Shown here piece after piece: positions 41,679 through 49,611 of a stretch of 64,000 nucleotides of DNA. The stretch spans positions 3,529,338-3,593,337 of the forward strand of contig OY282457.1 of NCBI GenBank assembly GCA_958296235.1, written 5' to 3'. The notes below the pieces were generated by a model. The model saw only the letters and a program-made list of their open reading frames with translations, was not told the origin of the DNA and ran no database searches. Within the stretch, counting starts at the first letter, position 1. Every line of letters starts with the position of its first letter. Source of the stretch: an uncultured Candidatus Binatia bacterium (lineage in GTDB: Bacteria; Desulfobacterota; Binatia; Bin18). The position numbers and the translations under genes were made by a program.

Positions 41679-42017
41679 ATGAGCATTTTTCATATGTATG
41701 CCGGGGACGACGGACAATCGCATATTGAGGAGCCGGCGTTGAGCGCGCAACCGAGTCAGGAAACGCCCCAAGCGACGCAGGAGATTTTCTTTCGGGAACT
41801 CCCGGCCGGAGCCTTCATGGATTGGCATAATGCCCCCCGCCGACAGTATGTGATCGTCTTGAAAGGCCAGATGGAAATCGGCTTGAAGGACGGCTCGGTC
41901 CAGCGCTGTGGAGCGGGGGATGCCGTGCTCGCCGCAGACCTGACCGGTAGCGGGCACACGACCCGCGTAGTCGGAGACGGTCCGGCGGTGGTCGGTGTTG
42001 TGCCGGTGGCCGACTGA
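41679..42017 (+). CDS. Small single-domain cupin
   Basis: The 112-residue cupin has EIFFRELPAGAFMDWHNAPRRQYVIVLKGQMEIGLKDG, with His near residue 50 and a Gln replacing part of the usual HxH set, then GAGDAVLAADLTGSGHTTRVVG for motif 2. Metal binding is uncertain because the first motif has only one histidine. The ATG is preceded by AGAGGAGGAAGAGC. The SDR gene follows 13 bases after, so they are likely in one operon. Confidence 0.75.
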   Translation: MSIFHMYAGDDGQSHIEEPALSAQPSQETPQATQEIFFRELPAGAFMDWHNAPRRQYVIVLKGQMEIGLKDGSVQRCGAGDAVLAADLTGSGHTTRVVGDGPAVVGVVPVAD

Positions 42018-42030
42018 CTTTGAGATAGAC

Positions 42031-42906
42031 ATGGAACACGCCAGCGCCCTCCGCATCTTTGACGGCGCGGTGGCGATTATCACTGGTGGGGCCTCGGGCA
42101 TTGGGCGCGCGCTGAGTGAAGCGCTGGGCCGGCGCGGGGCGTCTGTTGTCTTAGCCGACCGTCAGATGGCGCTTGCCCAAGAGGTCGCGGCCGGCATCCG
42201 GGAAAGGGGCGGGCAAGCGTCCGCGGTCGAACTGGACGTCACGGACTTCACCGCGGTAGACCAGCTTGTCCGGGCGACGGCCCAGGCTCAGGGCCGGCTG
42301 GACTATATGTTCAACAACGCCGGCATTGCGATTGGGGGAGAGGTGCGGGTCTGTCACATTGAGGACTGGGCCGCAGTCCTCAATGTGAATCTGCACGGTG
42401 TGGTCAATGGGGTGCAGGCGGCGTATCCGGTTATGCTCAGCCAGGGCTACGGCCATATTGTCAATACCGCTTCCATGGCCGGTCTGCTGCCCATGCCCGC
42501 GGCTGTCAGCTATGCGACCACCAAACATGCGGTGGTCGGTCTTTCCAAATCTCTTCGGGTTGAAGCCGCGCCGTATGGTGTCCGCGTCAGCGTACTCTGC
42601 CCTGGGTTTATTCGGACGCCCATCCTGTACGGCGGAAAATACGGCAAGCAGCTGCAGCCCATACCGCCAGAGGTCCAGGAAAAATTCATCCGGCAATACC
42701 GGCCTATGGACCCGGCTGTGTTTGCTGAAAAAGTGTTGGACGCGCTTGCTCGGAACAAACCGCTGATCATTGTGCCGGGCTGGTGGAGGCTGTTGTGGTG
42801 GCTCAGTCGCCTCTCCCCAGCCTTGGAATTTTCTCTCGCCCAGCGCGGCTATCGGTCGGCGCGCCGGGCGATGCAGTCTGAGACAGACGCCTGGCGCGAG
42901 CGGTAA
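42031..42906 (+). CDS. Short-chain dehydrogenase/reductase
   Basis: The 291-residue classical SDR has TGGASGIGRAL (nucleotide binding, about residue 19), DYMFNNAGIA (NNAG), catalytic Ser in VNTASMAGLL, and YATTKHAV (YxxxK, about 165). The C-terminal 50 residues are extended and hydrophobic (PGWWRLLWWLSRLS), a feature of SDR300-type enzymes. D37 in LADRQM suggests NAD preference. Substrate is unknown. ATG 42031 begins the conserved region. Confidence 0.85.
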   Translation: MEHASALRIFDGAVAIITGGASGIGRALSEALGRRGASVVLADRQMALAQEVAAGIRERGGQASAVELDVTDFTAVDQLVRATAQAQGRLDYMFNNAGIAIGGEVRVCHIEDWAAVLNVNLHGVVNGVQAAYPVMLSQGYGHIVNTASMAGLLPMPAAVSYATTKHAVVGLSKSLRVEAAPYGVRVSVLCPGFIRTPILYGGKYGKQLQPIPPEVQEKFIRQYRPMDPAVFAEKVLDALARNKPLIIVPGWWRLLWWLSRLSPALEFSLAQRGYRSARRAMQSETDAWRER

Positions 42907-42913
42907 GCCCGAG

Positions 42914-43492
42914 TCAGGCGTCTGTCTCAGCCCCGTTGGTATGGGCCTCCGACAGCGGGCACACGCCGCCTTTCTCTAAGCCGAGCGCGCGAATAAAACG
43001 CCCATAGCCAACAAAAGCCGTAATCCGAAACCCGAGGTCTATGATCTCCGGCTCGGTAAAGTGCTGGCGCAGCTCGTCAAACAACGCTTGTGACGCCTGG
43101 GTGTGATCTCCGGCTAACACGTCGGCATACCGAACGGCAGCCCTTTCGCGCGCAGTGAGAAGCGGGCTGTCCTGATAGCTTGGCAGCTCGCCGATTTGTT
43201 CTTCCGTCAGCCCTTGTTGCTTTGCCAAAGCAACGCGACCGTTCATTCAAAGGGCGCAGTCGTTACGCTCCGCAACCTTCAGGCGCACCAGCTCGGTCAG
43301 CTTCATATCGATGCCCCCGCGGGTCTCAAAGATGAGCGGGAAGTAATAGCTGGCAAAGGACTTGAAGACCTCAGGCGCATGGGCAAATGCCTGCAAGAAC
43401 GCCGAGCCGCCATACTCCTTGTCATAGGTCTGCATGATCTGCTGAACCTCAGGGTCGATATGCTCAAATGGGACCGGACTGACATGCGCCAT
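42914..43492 (-). CDS. Carboxymuconolactone decarboxylase/AhpD-like protein, probable selenoprotein (CxxU)
   Basis: Two abutting frames in the same register, 43247-43492 and 42914-43246, join through a single TGA (43247-43249) into a 192-residue protein of the AhpD-like family. The join reads KLTELVRLKVAERNDCAL-TGA-MNGRVALAKQQGLTEEQI; homologs have a CxxC active site there, so the TGA replaces the second Cys and creates CxxU. A SECIS-like hairpin follows at 43216-43234. The ATG at 43492 has AAGGAGGGAG upstream. Selenocysteine insertion is the best reading; a simple Cys-to-stop mutation (TGC/TGT to TGA) or a pseudogene is the alternative. The redox role is peroxide or thiol chemistry by family inference. 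Confidence 0.72.
43216..43234 (-). promoter_or_regulatory. Bacterial SECIS-like hairpin
   Basis: On the minus strand the sequence GTTGCTTTGGCAAAGCAAC begins 13 bases after the in-frame TGA. It is a perfect 8-bp stem with a GGC loop, so a G occupies the first apical-loop position about 21 bases after the codon, inside the known bacterial SECIS range of roughly 16-37. The hairpin lies within the coding sequence, as expected for bacterial selenocysteine insertion through SelB. Confidence 0.65.
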
Positions 43493-43652
43493 AACACTCC
43501 CTCCTTCTCAGCCTGTGTGTACTCCTGCTGAGGGGATGAAGGCAAGGGGAGTTTGTTCGGCAGCGCTCCGGTCTCGTGACGCCAGGGCGGGAATAGTTTA
43601 TGAAAGACAAACCCGTGTACACATACCGCACGCATCTCAAAGGGGGGCGTAT

Positions 43653-44492
43653 ATGGATAAGAAAATTGGCTTTATCGGTCTGGGCGCTATGGGTAAGCCT
43701 ATGGCCACGAATCTTGTCAGGGCCGGGTTTGACCTGACGGTGTATGATATTCGCCCTGAGCCCGTGCAGGAACTCGAAAAACTCGGGGCCAGGGCGGCCG
43801 GCTCAACACAAGAGGTCGGGGAACAGTGTGACATTATCGAGACCATTGTGGTCGATGACGCGCAGGTCGAAGAGGTTGTTTTTGGGACAGCCGGCAATGG
43901 GGTGTTGGCCGCTGCCCGTCCAGGCTCAATTATTGTGATTCATAGTACCGTTCATCCCAAAACCTGCCAGCGGGTCGCGGCGGCGGCCAAAGATAAAGGC
44001 GTCGGTGTCCTGGATGCCTGCGTGAGCGGAGCGGAGTCCGGCGCTCAGGCTGGGACCCTCTCAATCATGATCGGCGGGGAGGCTGCCCTGGTGGAGACCT
44101 GCCGCCCGGTGTTTGACGTTATTGGCAAGGCGCTCTTTCACGTCGGTGACGTGGGGATGGGTGAGGTGGCCAAGATCGCGAACAACCTCATGGTGATTGT
44201 CAATCAACACAGTACGCGCGAGGGCCTGCGGCTCGCTCGGCTGGCCGGAATCGAGCCGAAAAAGATGCTTGAAGTCATTATGGCCAGTTCCGGCGATAGC
44301 TGGGCCGCTCGGAATTGGGAGCTGCTGCGTGACCTCGCCGTGGACTATCCTGGTGGGCCCGCGGGTATGGCGAAAGTCGGCTATAAAGACATCTCTCTGG
44401 CGGTGACTGTCGGCCATGATGTTGGGGCGGCGCTGCCGATGACCGCCTTGGCCTCGCAGTTGATGGATGGCCTGTTTCTGAAAGAAGATTGA
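43653..44492 (+). CDS. 3-hydroxyisobutyrate dehydrogenase-like NAD(P) oxidoreductase
   Basis: The 279-residue beta-hydroxyacid dehydrogenase has the Rossmann start KIGFIGLGAMGKPMATNLVRAG, the substrate-binding DACVSGAESGAQAGTLSIMIGG (about residue 115) and KIANNLMVIVNQ with the catalytic Lys (about 172). Family members oxidise 3-hydroxyisobutyrate, tartronate semialdehyde or related acids. ATG 43653 has AAAGGGGGGCG upstream. It is divergent from the decarboxylase/selenoprotein gene at 43492 and convergent with an amidohydrolase. Confidence 0.85.
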   Translation: MDKKIGFIGLGAMGKPMATNLVRAGFDLTVYDIRPEPVQELEKLGARAAGSTQEVGEQCDIIETIVVDDAQVEEVVFGTAGNGVLAAARPGSIIVIHSTVHPKTCQRVAAAAKDKGVGVLDACVSGAESGAQAGTLSIMIGGEAALVETCRPVFDVIGKALFHVGDVGMGEVAKIANNLMVIVNQHSTREGLRLARLAGIEPKKMLEVIMASSGDSWAARNWELLRDLAVDYPGGPAGMAKVGYKDISLAVTVGHDVGAALPMTALASQLMDGLFLKED

Positions 44493-44503
44493 GCCGTTTC
44501 GGT

Positions 44504-45631
44504 TCAGATGTCCAGGCCGTACAGCCGCGCCGCGTTGCCGGCCACCATTTGATAGACCTCTGCCTCGGGTACCCCGGCAAAGTCTTTGTCAATCTGTTTC
44601 TGCGAGTAGGGAAAGGTCCCCTCTGTATGCGGATAGTCCGCGCCCCACATGAGCCGATCAATACCGAGCATTTCGCGGGTCAGGATTCCGGCCCGATCAT
44701 CTTCAAAAGTGGCCCAGAACTGACGCTGAAAATAGGTGGATGGAGCCGCCTCAAGCCGAGGCTCCATCCAACGCCGATGATCCTGCCACCAGTGATCCAT
44801 ATAGGTCAGCACGGAGGCAATCCAGCCGACTCCGCCCTCGACAATAACAAAGCGGAGGGTGGGATAGCGTTGGGGGACAGCGCTCCAAATCAGATCGGCC
44901 AGGGCGCGCATGGTCATCCCGACCTTGCCGTCAACAAGTCCCACGCCAAAGCCAATCCGCTCGAACTTGACCAGCAATTCCTCTCCCGTGCCTGTTCCGG
45001 CGTGGGCAGAAATCGGCAGGTTCAGCTCCTGTAGCGTCGCCCACAGTGGCTCATAGTCCGAATGGGCGTACGGTCGTTCCTCAACCTCAGTTGGAATGGA
45101 TACGGAACGGAGCCCTTTCCTGGCGACCCGCTCAGCTTCTTCGCAGGCCCATTCGATCGGTCCGCGCAAGGGTAAGAATCCAGCGCCTAAGAGTCGGTTC
45201 GGGGCGGTTGCGCAGAATTCGCTCAGCCAGTCATTATACACCCGCATGACTTCTCGTTGGTATGCTGCGTCACGAATATAAAAGAAGTGCAGGCCCAACA
45301 TGCCGGGGTAAATCACCTCGGCCCGGATATGATCCAAGTCCTGGTCGGCCAAACGCGCCTGTGGGTCCCATGCCCCGGGCCGCGTGTCGGCGTGCCGATG
45401 TCCGAGAGAAGAAGTGATGGCTCCGGCAATTTTATCTTCTATCATGACGCCTTCGAGACCCACCGGGAGGGGTGCCAGGCCGTCAATCACATAATAGTCG
45501 GCGTCTGGTCGAGACTCGACCCGCGGCGCCCGGTCGCGAAACCGTTTGTCCATCCTGGTTGTCCACAGGTCAGACGGCTCAACAACGTGGCCGTCGGCAG
45601 AGACATAACCCCCCGCTACTTCTCTTGGCAT
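44504..45631 (-). CDS. Metal-dependent amidohydrolase, amidohydrolase-2 type
   Basis: This 375-residue third paralog has VSADGHVVEPSDLW, a RLADQDLDHIRAEVIYPG segment, PISAHAGTG for the middle His, RYPTLRFVIVEGGVGW and WGADYPHTEGTFPYS near the end. It is the most diverged of the three in the window, suggesting a different substrate. AAAGGGAGACGC precedes the ATG. It is followed convergently by the dehydrogenase gene. Confidence 0.85.
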   Translation of the reverse strand: MPREVAGGYVSADGHVVEPSDLWTTRMDKRFRDRAPRVESRPDADYYVIDGLAPLPVGLEGVMIEDKIAGAITSSLGHRHADTRPGAWDPQARLADQDLDHIRAEVIYPGMLGLHFFYIRDAAYQREVMRVYNDWLSEFCATAPNRLLGAGFLPLRGPIEWACEEAERVARKGLRSVSIPTEVEERPYAHSDYEPLWATLQELNLPISAHAGTGTGEELLVKFERIGFGVGLVDGKVGMTMRALADLIWSAVPQRYPTLRFVIVEGGVGWIASVLTYMDHWWQDHRRWMEPRLEAAPSTYFQRQFWATFEDDRAGILTREMLGIDRLMWGADYPHTEGTFPYSQKQIDKDFAGVPEAEVYQMVAGNAARLYGLDI

Positions 45632-45751
45632 ACAGCGTCTCCCTTTTGGAATAGGGCATAGGCAAGGCTGCGGTCGCTGTCAAGTTGAGAGTCGGTGGAA
45701 AAACCTGCTGCTGCAATAGTTGTCACTACGGGCCGGAACGCCGGTCACTCG

Positions 45752-46852
45752 CTACCGCGGCGGCAGGAGCCGGGCGTCTTGGAAGCGTTTGAAGCACGCC
45801 CGGAAATTGTCCTCCGTATCCAGGCATTCGTGAAAGCCGGCTTGACGCAGCTTGATGGTACTCACCAGCATGGGCGGTGGCGACTGATTTCTGCTGCCAT
45901 AGCCGAAGGTAAAATCCGCCAGAATAAAGGATTGGCCCACAAACTCCTGTAAGCTGGTTGGCGCGCGCAGAGCGTACTTCTTCACAATCGCCGCCCACTC
46001 GGCTTCGTGCCTGGGCATCTCTTCCGCCAGGGACAGCGGCTCCGCCGGGCCGACCTCCATGCCCAGGGCCTCCGCAATGGCGGGCCACACGTTTTGCCAT
46101 ATAAAAACATCGCCGTTCGTGATGTTAAAAATTTCGTTCTGGGCGTTCTCCGCCAGTCCGGCCCACTCGCACGCCCGGGCAATCAGGCCGGCGTCAATCG
46201 CCTCGACCACAAAGGGCGGGCCACCGGGGAAGGATAATGGCAGCCCGGCCTCACGGCGGAGGGCCGCATACACCCCCAGAGCGGGGATGACGTTCATATG
46301 GCTGCCCAGCGATTGCCCCAAAATGAGCTGCGGTCGCCATACCGTCCAGCGCCAGTTCTTGCCCGGCTGACGCGCGCGCAAATAATCTTCTTGCAGCCAA
46401 TAGAAATTCTCGTGCTGATGGCGCGGCCAGCGTTCGCGAGCCGGAACGGGAAAGGGTTCAATATGGACGCCGTAGGCTTTGGTGCCTTGGAGTAAGGACA
46501 CGTGCTGAAGGTCCTGGGCCACGGCTTCGAGTGGAGAGAAGAGATTGTCCAGCATAGCCAGATTGGTTTCCATCTGGTCTTGCTGAAACCAGCCCTCAAC
46601 CAGCCCCGGCTTTTCGTATAGCGCCGCATAGATCAGGTGCGTCACGTCTGACATGCGACCAAAGACTTCGGCACAGCGCGCCGTATCCGTCAGATCGACC
46701 GAGATGACCTCAGCCCCTTCGAGCCCGTCGGGGATACGCCGCGAAACCCCCACCACGTCCCAATCGTCCTGCTGCGCAAAGTGCTCAACCGCGGCATAGC
46801 CAACTAAGCCAGACGCGCCTGCAACCAACATCTTTTTCTCAGGCATGGTCAT
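45752..46852 (-). CDS. NAD(P)-dependent SDR of the progesterone-5beta-reductase/iridoid-synthase-like (PRISE) type
   Basis: The 366-residue extended SDR begins LVAGASGLVGYAAVEHF (nucleotide-binding), with THLIYAALYE, HVSLLQGTKAYGVH and NFYWLQEDYLRAR containing the conserved NFYY-like and ED residues that mark the PRISE group, then GHMNVIP-like and FNITNGDVFIWQNVWPAI. PRISE enzymes reduce enone double bonds using NADPH. The substrate in this organism is unknown. Confidence 0.78.
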   Translation of the reverse strand: MTMPEKKMLVAGASGLVGYAAVEHFAQQDDWDVVGVSRRIPDGLEGAEVISVDLTDTARCAEVFGRMSDVTHLIYAALYEKPGLVEGWFQQDQMETNLAMLDNLFSPLEAVAQDLQHVSLLQGTKAYGVHIEPFPVPARERWPRHQHENFYWLQEDYLRARQPGKNWRWTVWRPQLILGQSLGSHMNVIPALGVYAALRREAGLPLSFPGGPPFVVEAIDAGLIARACEWAGLAENAQNEIFNITNGDVFIWQNVWPAIAEALGMEVGPAEPLSLAEEMPRHEAEWAAIVKKYALRAPTSLQEFVGQSFILADFTFGYGSRNQSPPPMLVSTIKLRQAGFHECLDTEDNFRACFKRFQDARLLPPR

Positions 46853-46924
46853 TTCTCCGGGAGATAAAGCAAATCAATGACAACTTAGCAAAGACATTTA
46901 TGCAAAGGGAATGGATTCCGGGTC

Positions 46925-47036
46925 GTGTCTCCGTTTCACATCTCCCTCCCCCGCTGCCGGCTCAGCGCCCCCCCACCCTAACCCTCTCCCCTGGAGGGAG
47001 AGGGTTGGGGTGAGGGGGAAAATTCAAACTGAGACA
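46925..47036. repeat. Intergenic palindromic repeat, copy C, with both terminal repeats
   Basis: The short 112-base copy begins GTGTCTCCGTTT, contains CCGCTGCCGGCTCAGCG and the CCCTCTCCCCTGGAGGGAGAGGG palindrome, and ends AAACTGAGACA. Terminal sequences are inverted relative to each other with one mismatch. No flanking duplication is obvious here. It lies between the SDR gene and the decarboxylase 5-prime remnant. Confidence 0.75.
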
Positions 47037-47039
47037 TTA

Positions 47040-47240
47040 CGGCAGAGTCGGTCCGCTCCAACGGAACGGGACTGATATAGGCCATAACGCCTCCTCGCTT
47101 ATGCGCTTGTGTGTACTCCTTTTGGGGATGGGGAAGCAAGAGGAAATCCCAAGCTGGTGGCTCTCTTCTGTGGAGCCGCTGAAAGGTATTGCTGAGAGCT
47201 AGGGGGCGGAGATATAAGGGGACGGGAGAAGGAAGCTGGC
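47040..47240 (-). pseudogene. 5-prime remnant and promoter region of a carboxymuconolactone decarboxylase gene, copy 1
   Basis: Reading minus, the start ATG (47083-47085) encodes MAYISPVPLERTDSA, nearly the N-terminus of the 192-residue gene at 43492, and then homology ends. The upstream bases (GCGAGGAGGCGTTATGG and the AGTACACACA segment) match those before 43492 as well. It is the same fragment as at 49230-49345, differing by a few bases, and starts the duplicated 2.2-kb unit. Confidence 0.65.
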
Positions 47241-47384
47241 ATGACGCCTCTTACGCTGACCCTGAAGAATAATCTCTCGGAGATCGTCCGCAGCGCCAAG
47301 GCGATTGAGACGCACGGCGAGGCCGTGGCTGGCCGTCGAAATGGGTCACGAGCGTCAACCTTGCGCTTGACGAGCTACCGCTGA
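47241..47384 (+). pseudogene. Truncated, frameshifted RsbW-like anti-sigma fragment, copy 1
   Basis: ATG 47241, after AGAAGGAAG, encodes MTPLTLTLKNNLSEIVRSAKAIETHGEA and then shifts frame because one C is missing compared with copy 2 at 49437. In the other frame the homology continues as WVTSVNLALDELP, the start of the N-box region of RsbW-type HATPase proteins. The ATP-binding remainder is absent, and the fragment runs directly into the permease gene at 47408. Confidence 0.55.
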
Positions 47385-47407
47385 CGGATGGGTGAGGAGC
47401 CGCTCCT

Positions 47408-49183
47408 ATGGCCTCCACCGCTCAGACCGGCGTCCGCTACGAAGCCGGCGATGTGTTGCCCGCGGCCCTCGCCTTCAGCCAGGGCCTCCAGCATGTCGCT
47501 CTGCAGGTCAGCATCGTGGTGCTGGTTACGGTGATCGTGTTCCGGGCTGGCGGTGCCGAAAACTATCTGTCGTGGGGTGTGTTCGCCTCGCTCCTGACCA
47601 CGGGCATATCCACCGGGCTGCAAGCCCTGCGTATCGGGCGGGTCGGTGCCGGCTACATCCTGGCGAGCGGCCCGTCGGCCATCTCCATCGCCGTCGGCTC
47701 GACGGCGCTTGCCGCGGGCGGGCCGGCGCTGCTCGCCACGCTGGTCGTTGTTGCGGGCCTCGTGCAACTCGTCTTCATGTGGCAACTCGCGCGCCTCCGG
47801 CAACTTCTGACGCCGACCGTTACCGGCACGGTCATCATGCTGATGCCGGTCACTGTGATGCCAATCCTGTTCGATATGCTGCGCCAGACCCCGCCCGGTA
47901 CCTCGGTGGCAGCCGGGCCGCTCTGCGTTTGCCTGACCCTGGCCGTCATCATCGGCATTGGGCTGAAGGGAACGGATACGCTCCGGCTCTGGACGCTGGG
48001 GCTGGCACTCATCTCAGGCTCCCTGTTGGCAGGGCTGTTCGGCCTCTATGACACGCACCGTGTGGCCGAGGCGGCCTGGGTCGGCGTCCCGGACGTTGGC
48101 TGGCCCGGTCTCGACCTCAGCTTCGGGCCGCTGTTCTGGGCGCTGCTCCCTGCGTTCGTGCTTCTTACGTTTATTGAGACCACGAAGTCGACCGGCGTTT
48201 TCGTCGCCATTCAGCGCGTGTCCTGGCGGCGTCCCCGGGCCGTGGACTTCCGGGCGGTGCAGGCCGCGGTGGCCGCGACCGGCGTCAGCAACTTGCTGAC
48301 CGGCCTCAGTGCAACTGTACCGAACACACCGTATCCGCTAAACGTCTCGATGGTTGAGTTGACCGGGGTTGCCGCGCGGCGCGTTGGGCTGGCGATCGGC
48401 GTGGTCTACATCCTGCTGGCATTCCTGCCCAAAGGGACGGCGTTGTTCCTCGCCATCCCCGACCCCGTCATTGCCGCGGCCCTGCTACCACTGTTCACGC
48501 TGATATTCGTGGCTGGCATGCGGGAAGTCGTGCAGAGCGGGACGGACTATCGCACCGGGTTGATCGTCGGCGTCTCCTTCTGGACCGGCGTGGGGTTCCA
48601 GTACGATATGATCTTTCCTGCATACTTCTCGCAATTCGCCGGTGGCCTCCTGCAGAACGGGATGACCTCCGGTGGTCTGACCGCGCTCCTGCTCACCGTG
48701 CTGATGAAGCTGACGGCCCCACGCGGCAGCAAGTTCCGGGGGCCTCTCGACCTGGCGGAACTGCCGAGGATCAGAGCGTTTCTGGGCACGTTTGCCACTG
48801 CCAGCGGCTTAGGCGTGGCATTGGAGCGCCTCGAAGCCGCCACCGAGGAGACGTTGCAGGCGCTCCTGGACGCGGGCGCGGGCTCCGGCGACCGGCGCGC
48901 CCTGCTCCTGACCGCGCGCAAGGAGGATGGGGAGGCCATTCTGGAGTTCATCGTCGGCGCGGTCGGCGATGACAGTTCCAATCTGCAAGACCAGATGACG
49001 CTTCTGGCCGACCAGCCCCCCGAGACGGCCTTGGCGAGCGAGGTCTCGTTCCGGCTGCTGCGCCACTTCGCGTCCGCGGTCCACCATCAGCAATTTCATG
49101 ACCTGGATATCGTCACGGTCCGGGTCGCTCCCCTGCCCCTGGCCACGCCTCCCCGGCCTGACGGGTCGGGAACGCCGGGCTGA
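47408..49183 (+). CDS. NCS2-type nucleobase permease with RsbW-like C-terminal domain, copy 1
   Basis: The 591-residue protein has about 440 membrane residues of the NCS2 (xanthine/uracil permease) family: GLQHVALQ near residue 25, GVSNLLTGLSATVPNTPY, then LNVSMVELTG (the nucleobase-transporter signature with Asn kept and Gly replaced by Ser) and VYILLAFLPKGTALFLAIPDPVI. Residues about 447-570 resemble the N-terminus of an RsbW/HATPase domain (AELPRIRAFLGTFATASGL and EEATE-like helix) but lack the N-box Asn. Transported base is not determined. Higher GC than the flanks and duplicated at 49612. Confidence 0.8.
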   Translation: MASTAQTGVRYEAGDVLPAALAFSQGLQHVALQVSIVVLVTVIVFRAGGAENYLSWGVFASLLTTGISTGLQALRIGRVGAGYILASGPSAISIAVGSTALAAGGPALLATLVVVAGLVQLVFMWQLARLRQLLTPTVTGTVIMLMPVTVMPILFDMLRQTPPGTSVAAGPLCVCLTLAVIIGIGLKGTDTLRLWTLGLALISGSLLAGLFGLYDTHRVAEAAWVGVPDVGWPGLDLSFGPLFWALLPAFVLLTFIETTKSTGVFVAIQRVSWRRPRAVDFRAVQAAVAATGVSNLLTGLSATVPNTPYPLNVSMVELTGVAARRVGLAIGVVYILLAFLPKGTALFLAIPDPVIAAALLPLFTLIFVAGMREVVQSGTDYRTGLIVGVSFWTGVGFQYDMIFPAYFSQFAGGLLQNGMTSGGLTALLLTVLMKLTAPRGSKFRGPLDLAELPRIRAFLGTFATASGLGVALERLEAATEETLQALLDAGAGSGDRRALLLTARKEDGEAILEFIVGAVGDDSSNLQDQMTLLADQPPETALASEVSFRLLRHFASAVHHQQFHDLDIVTVRVAPLPLATPPRPDGSGTPG

Positions 49184-49222
49184 ATGTTGACACGCGCAGG
49201 CGGGCGCAGCCCGCCGGGCTGC

Positions 49223-49345
49223 ATGATCTGCTGAACGGCCGGGTCGGTCCGCTCCAACGAAACGGGACTGACATGGGCCATAACGCCTCCTCGCTTATGC
49301 GCTTGTGTGTACTCCTTTTGGGGATGGGGGAGCAAGGGGAAATCC
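49223..49345 (-). pseudogene. 5-prime remnant of a carboxymuconolactone decarboxylase gene, copy 2
   Basis: On the minus strand, ATG at 49279-49281 encodes MAHVSPVSLERTDPAVQQIMQ, matching the first 21 residues of the selenoprotein-family gene at 43492 (MAHVSPVPFEHIDPEVQQIMQ), then meets unrelated G/C-rich sequence at the end of permease copy 1. Its upstream region with the AGTACACACA segment also matches. It is a fragment at the junction of the tandem duplication. Confidence 0.7.
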
Positions 49346-49436
49346 CAAGCTGGTGGCTCTCTTCTGCGGAGCCGCTGAAAGGTATTGCTGAGAGTTATGG
49401 GGCGGAGATATAAGGGGACGAGAGAAGGAAGCTGGC

Positions 49437-49598
49437 ATGACGCCTCTCACGTTGACCCTGAAGAATAATCTCTCGGAGATCGTCCGCAGCGCCAAGGCGA
49501 TTGAGACGCACGGCGAGGCCCGTGGCTGGCCGTCGAAATGGGTCACGAGCATCGCAGAGCGCCTGCGTGACTATCCCTGCTCGCTGGCGGATGGGTGA
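49437..49598 (+). pseudogene. Truncated RsbW-like anti-sigma fragment, copy 2 (open frame)
   Basis: ATG 49437 to TGA 49596-49598 encodes 53 residues: LTLTLKNNLSEIVRSAKAIE, HGEARGWPSKWVTS, then IAERLRDYPCS. The first 40 residues match the N-terminus of RsbW-type serine kinases and anti-sigma factors, but the ATP-binding domain is missing. Unlike copy 1 the frame is not shifted early. The permease follows 13 bases later, so it may serve as a leader or simply be debris. Confidence 0.55.
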
Positions 49599-49611
49599 GG
49601 GAGCCGCTCCT

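Noticed and set aside
43247..43249. Treating the TGA as a normal stop followed by a separate small gene at 43246
   Set aside because: The second frame begins with ATG directly after the stop, has no ribosome-binding site of its own, and continues the same domain in register; one protein with readthrough explains the data better.
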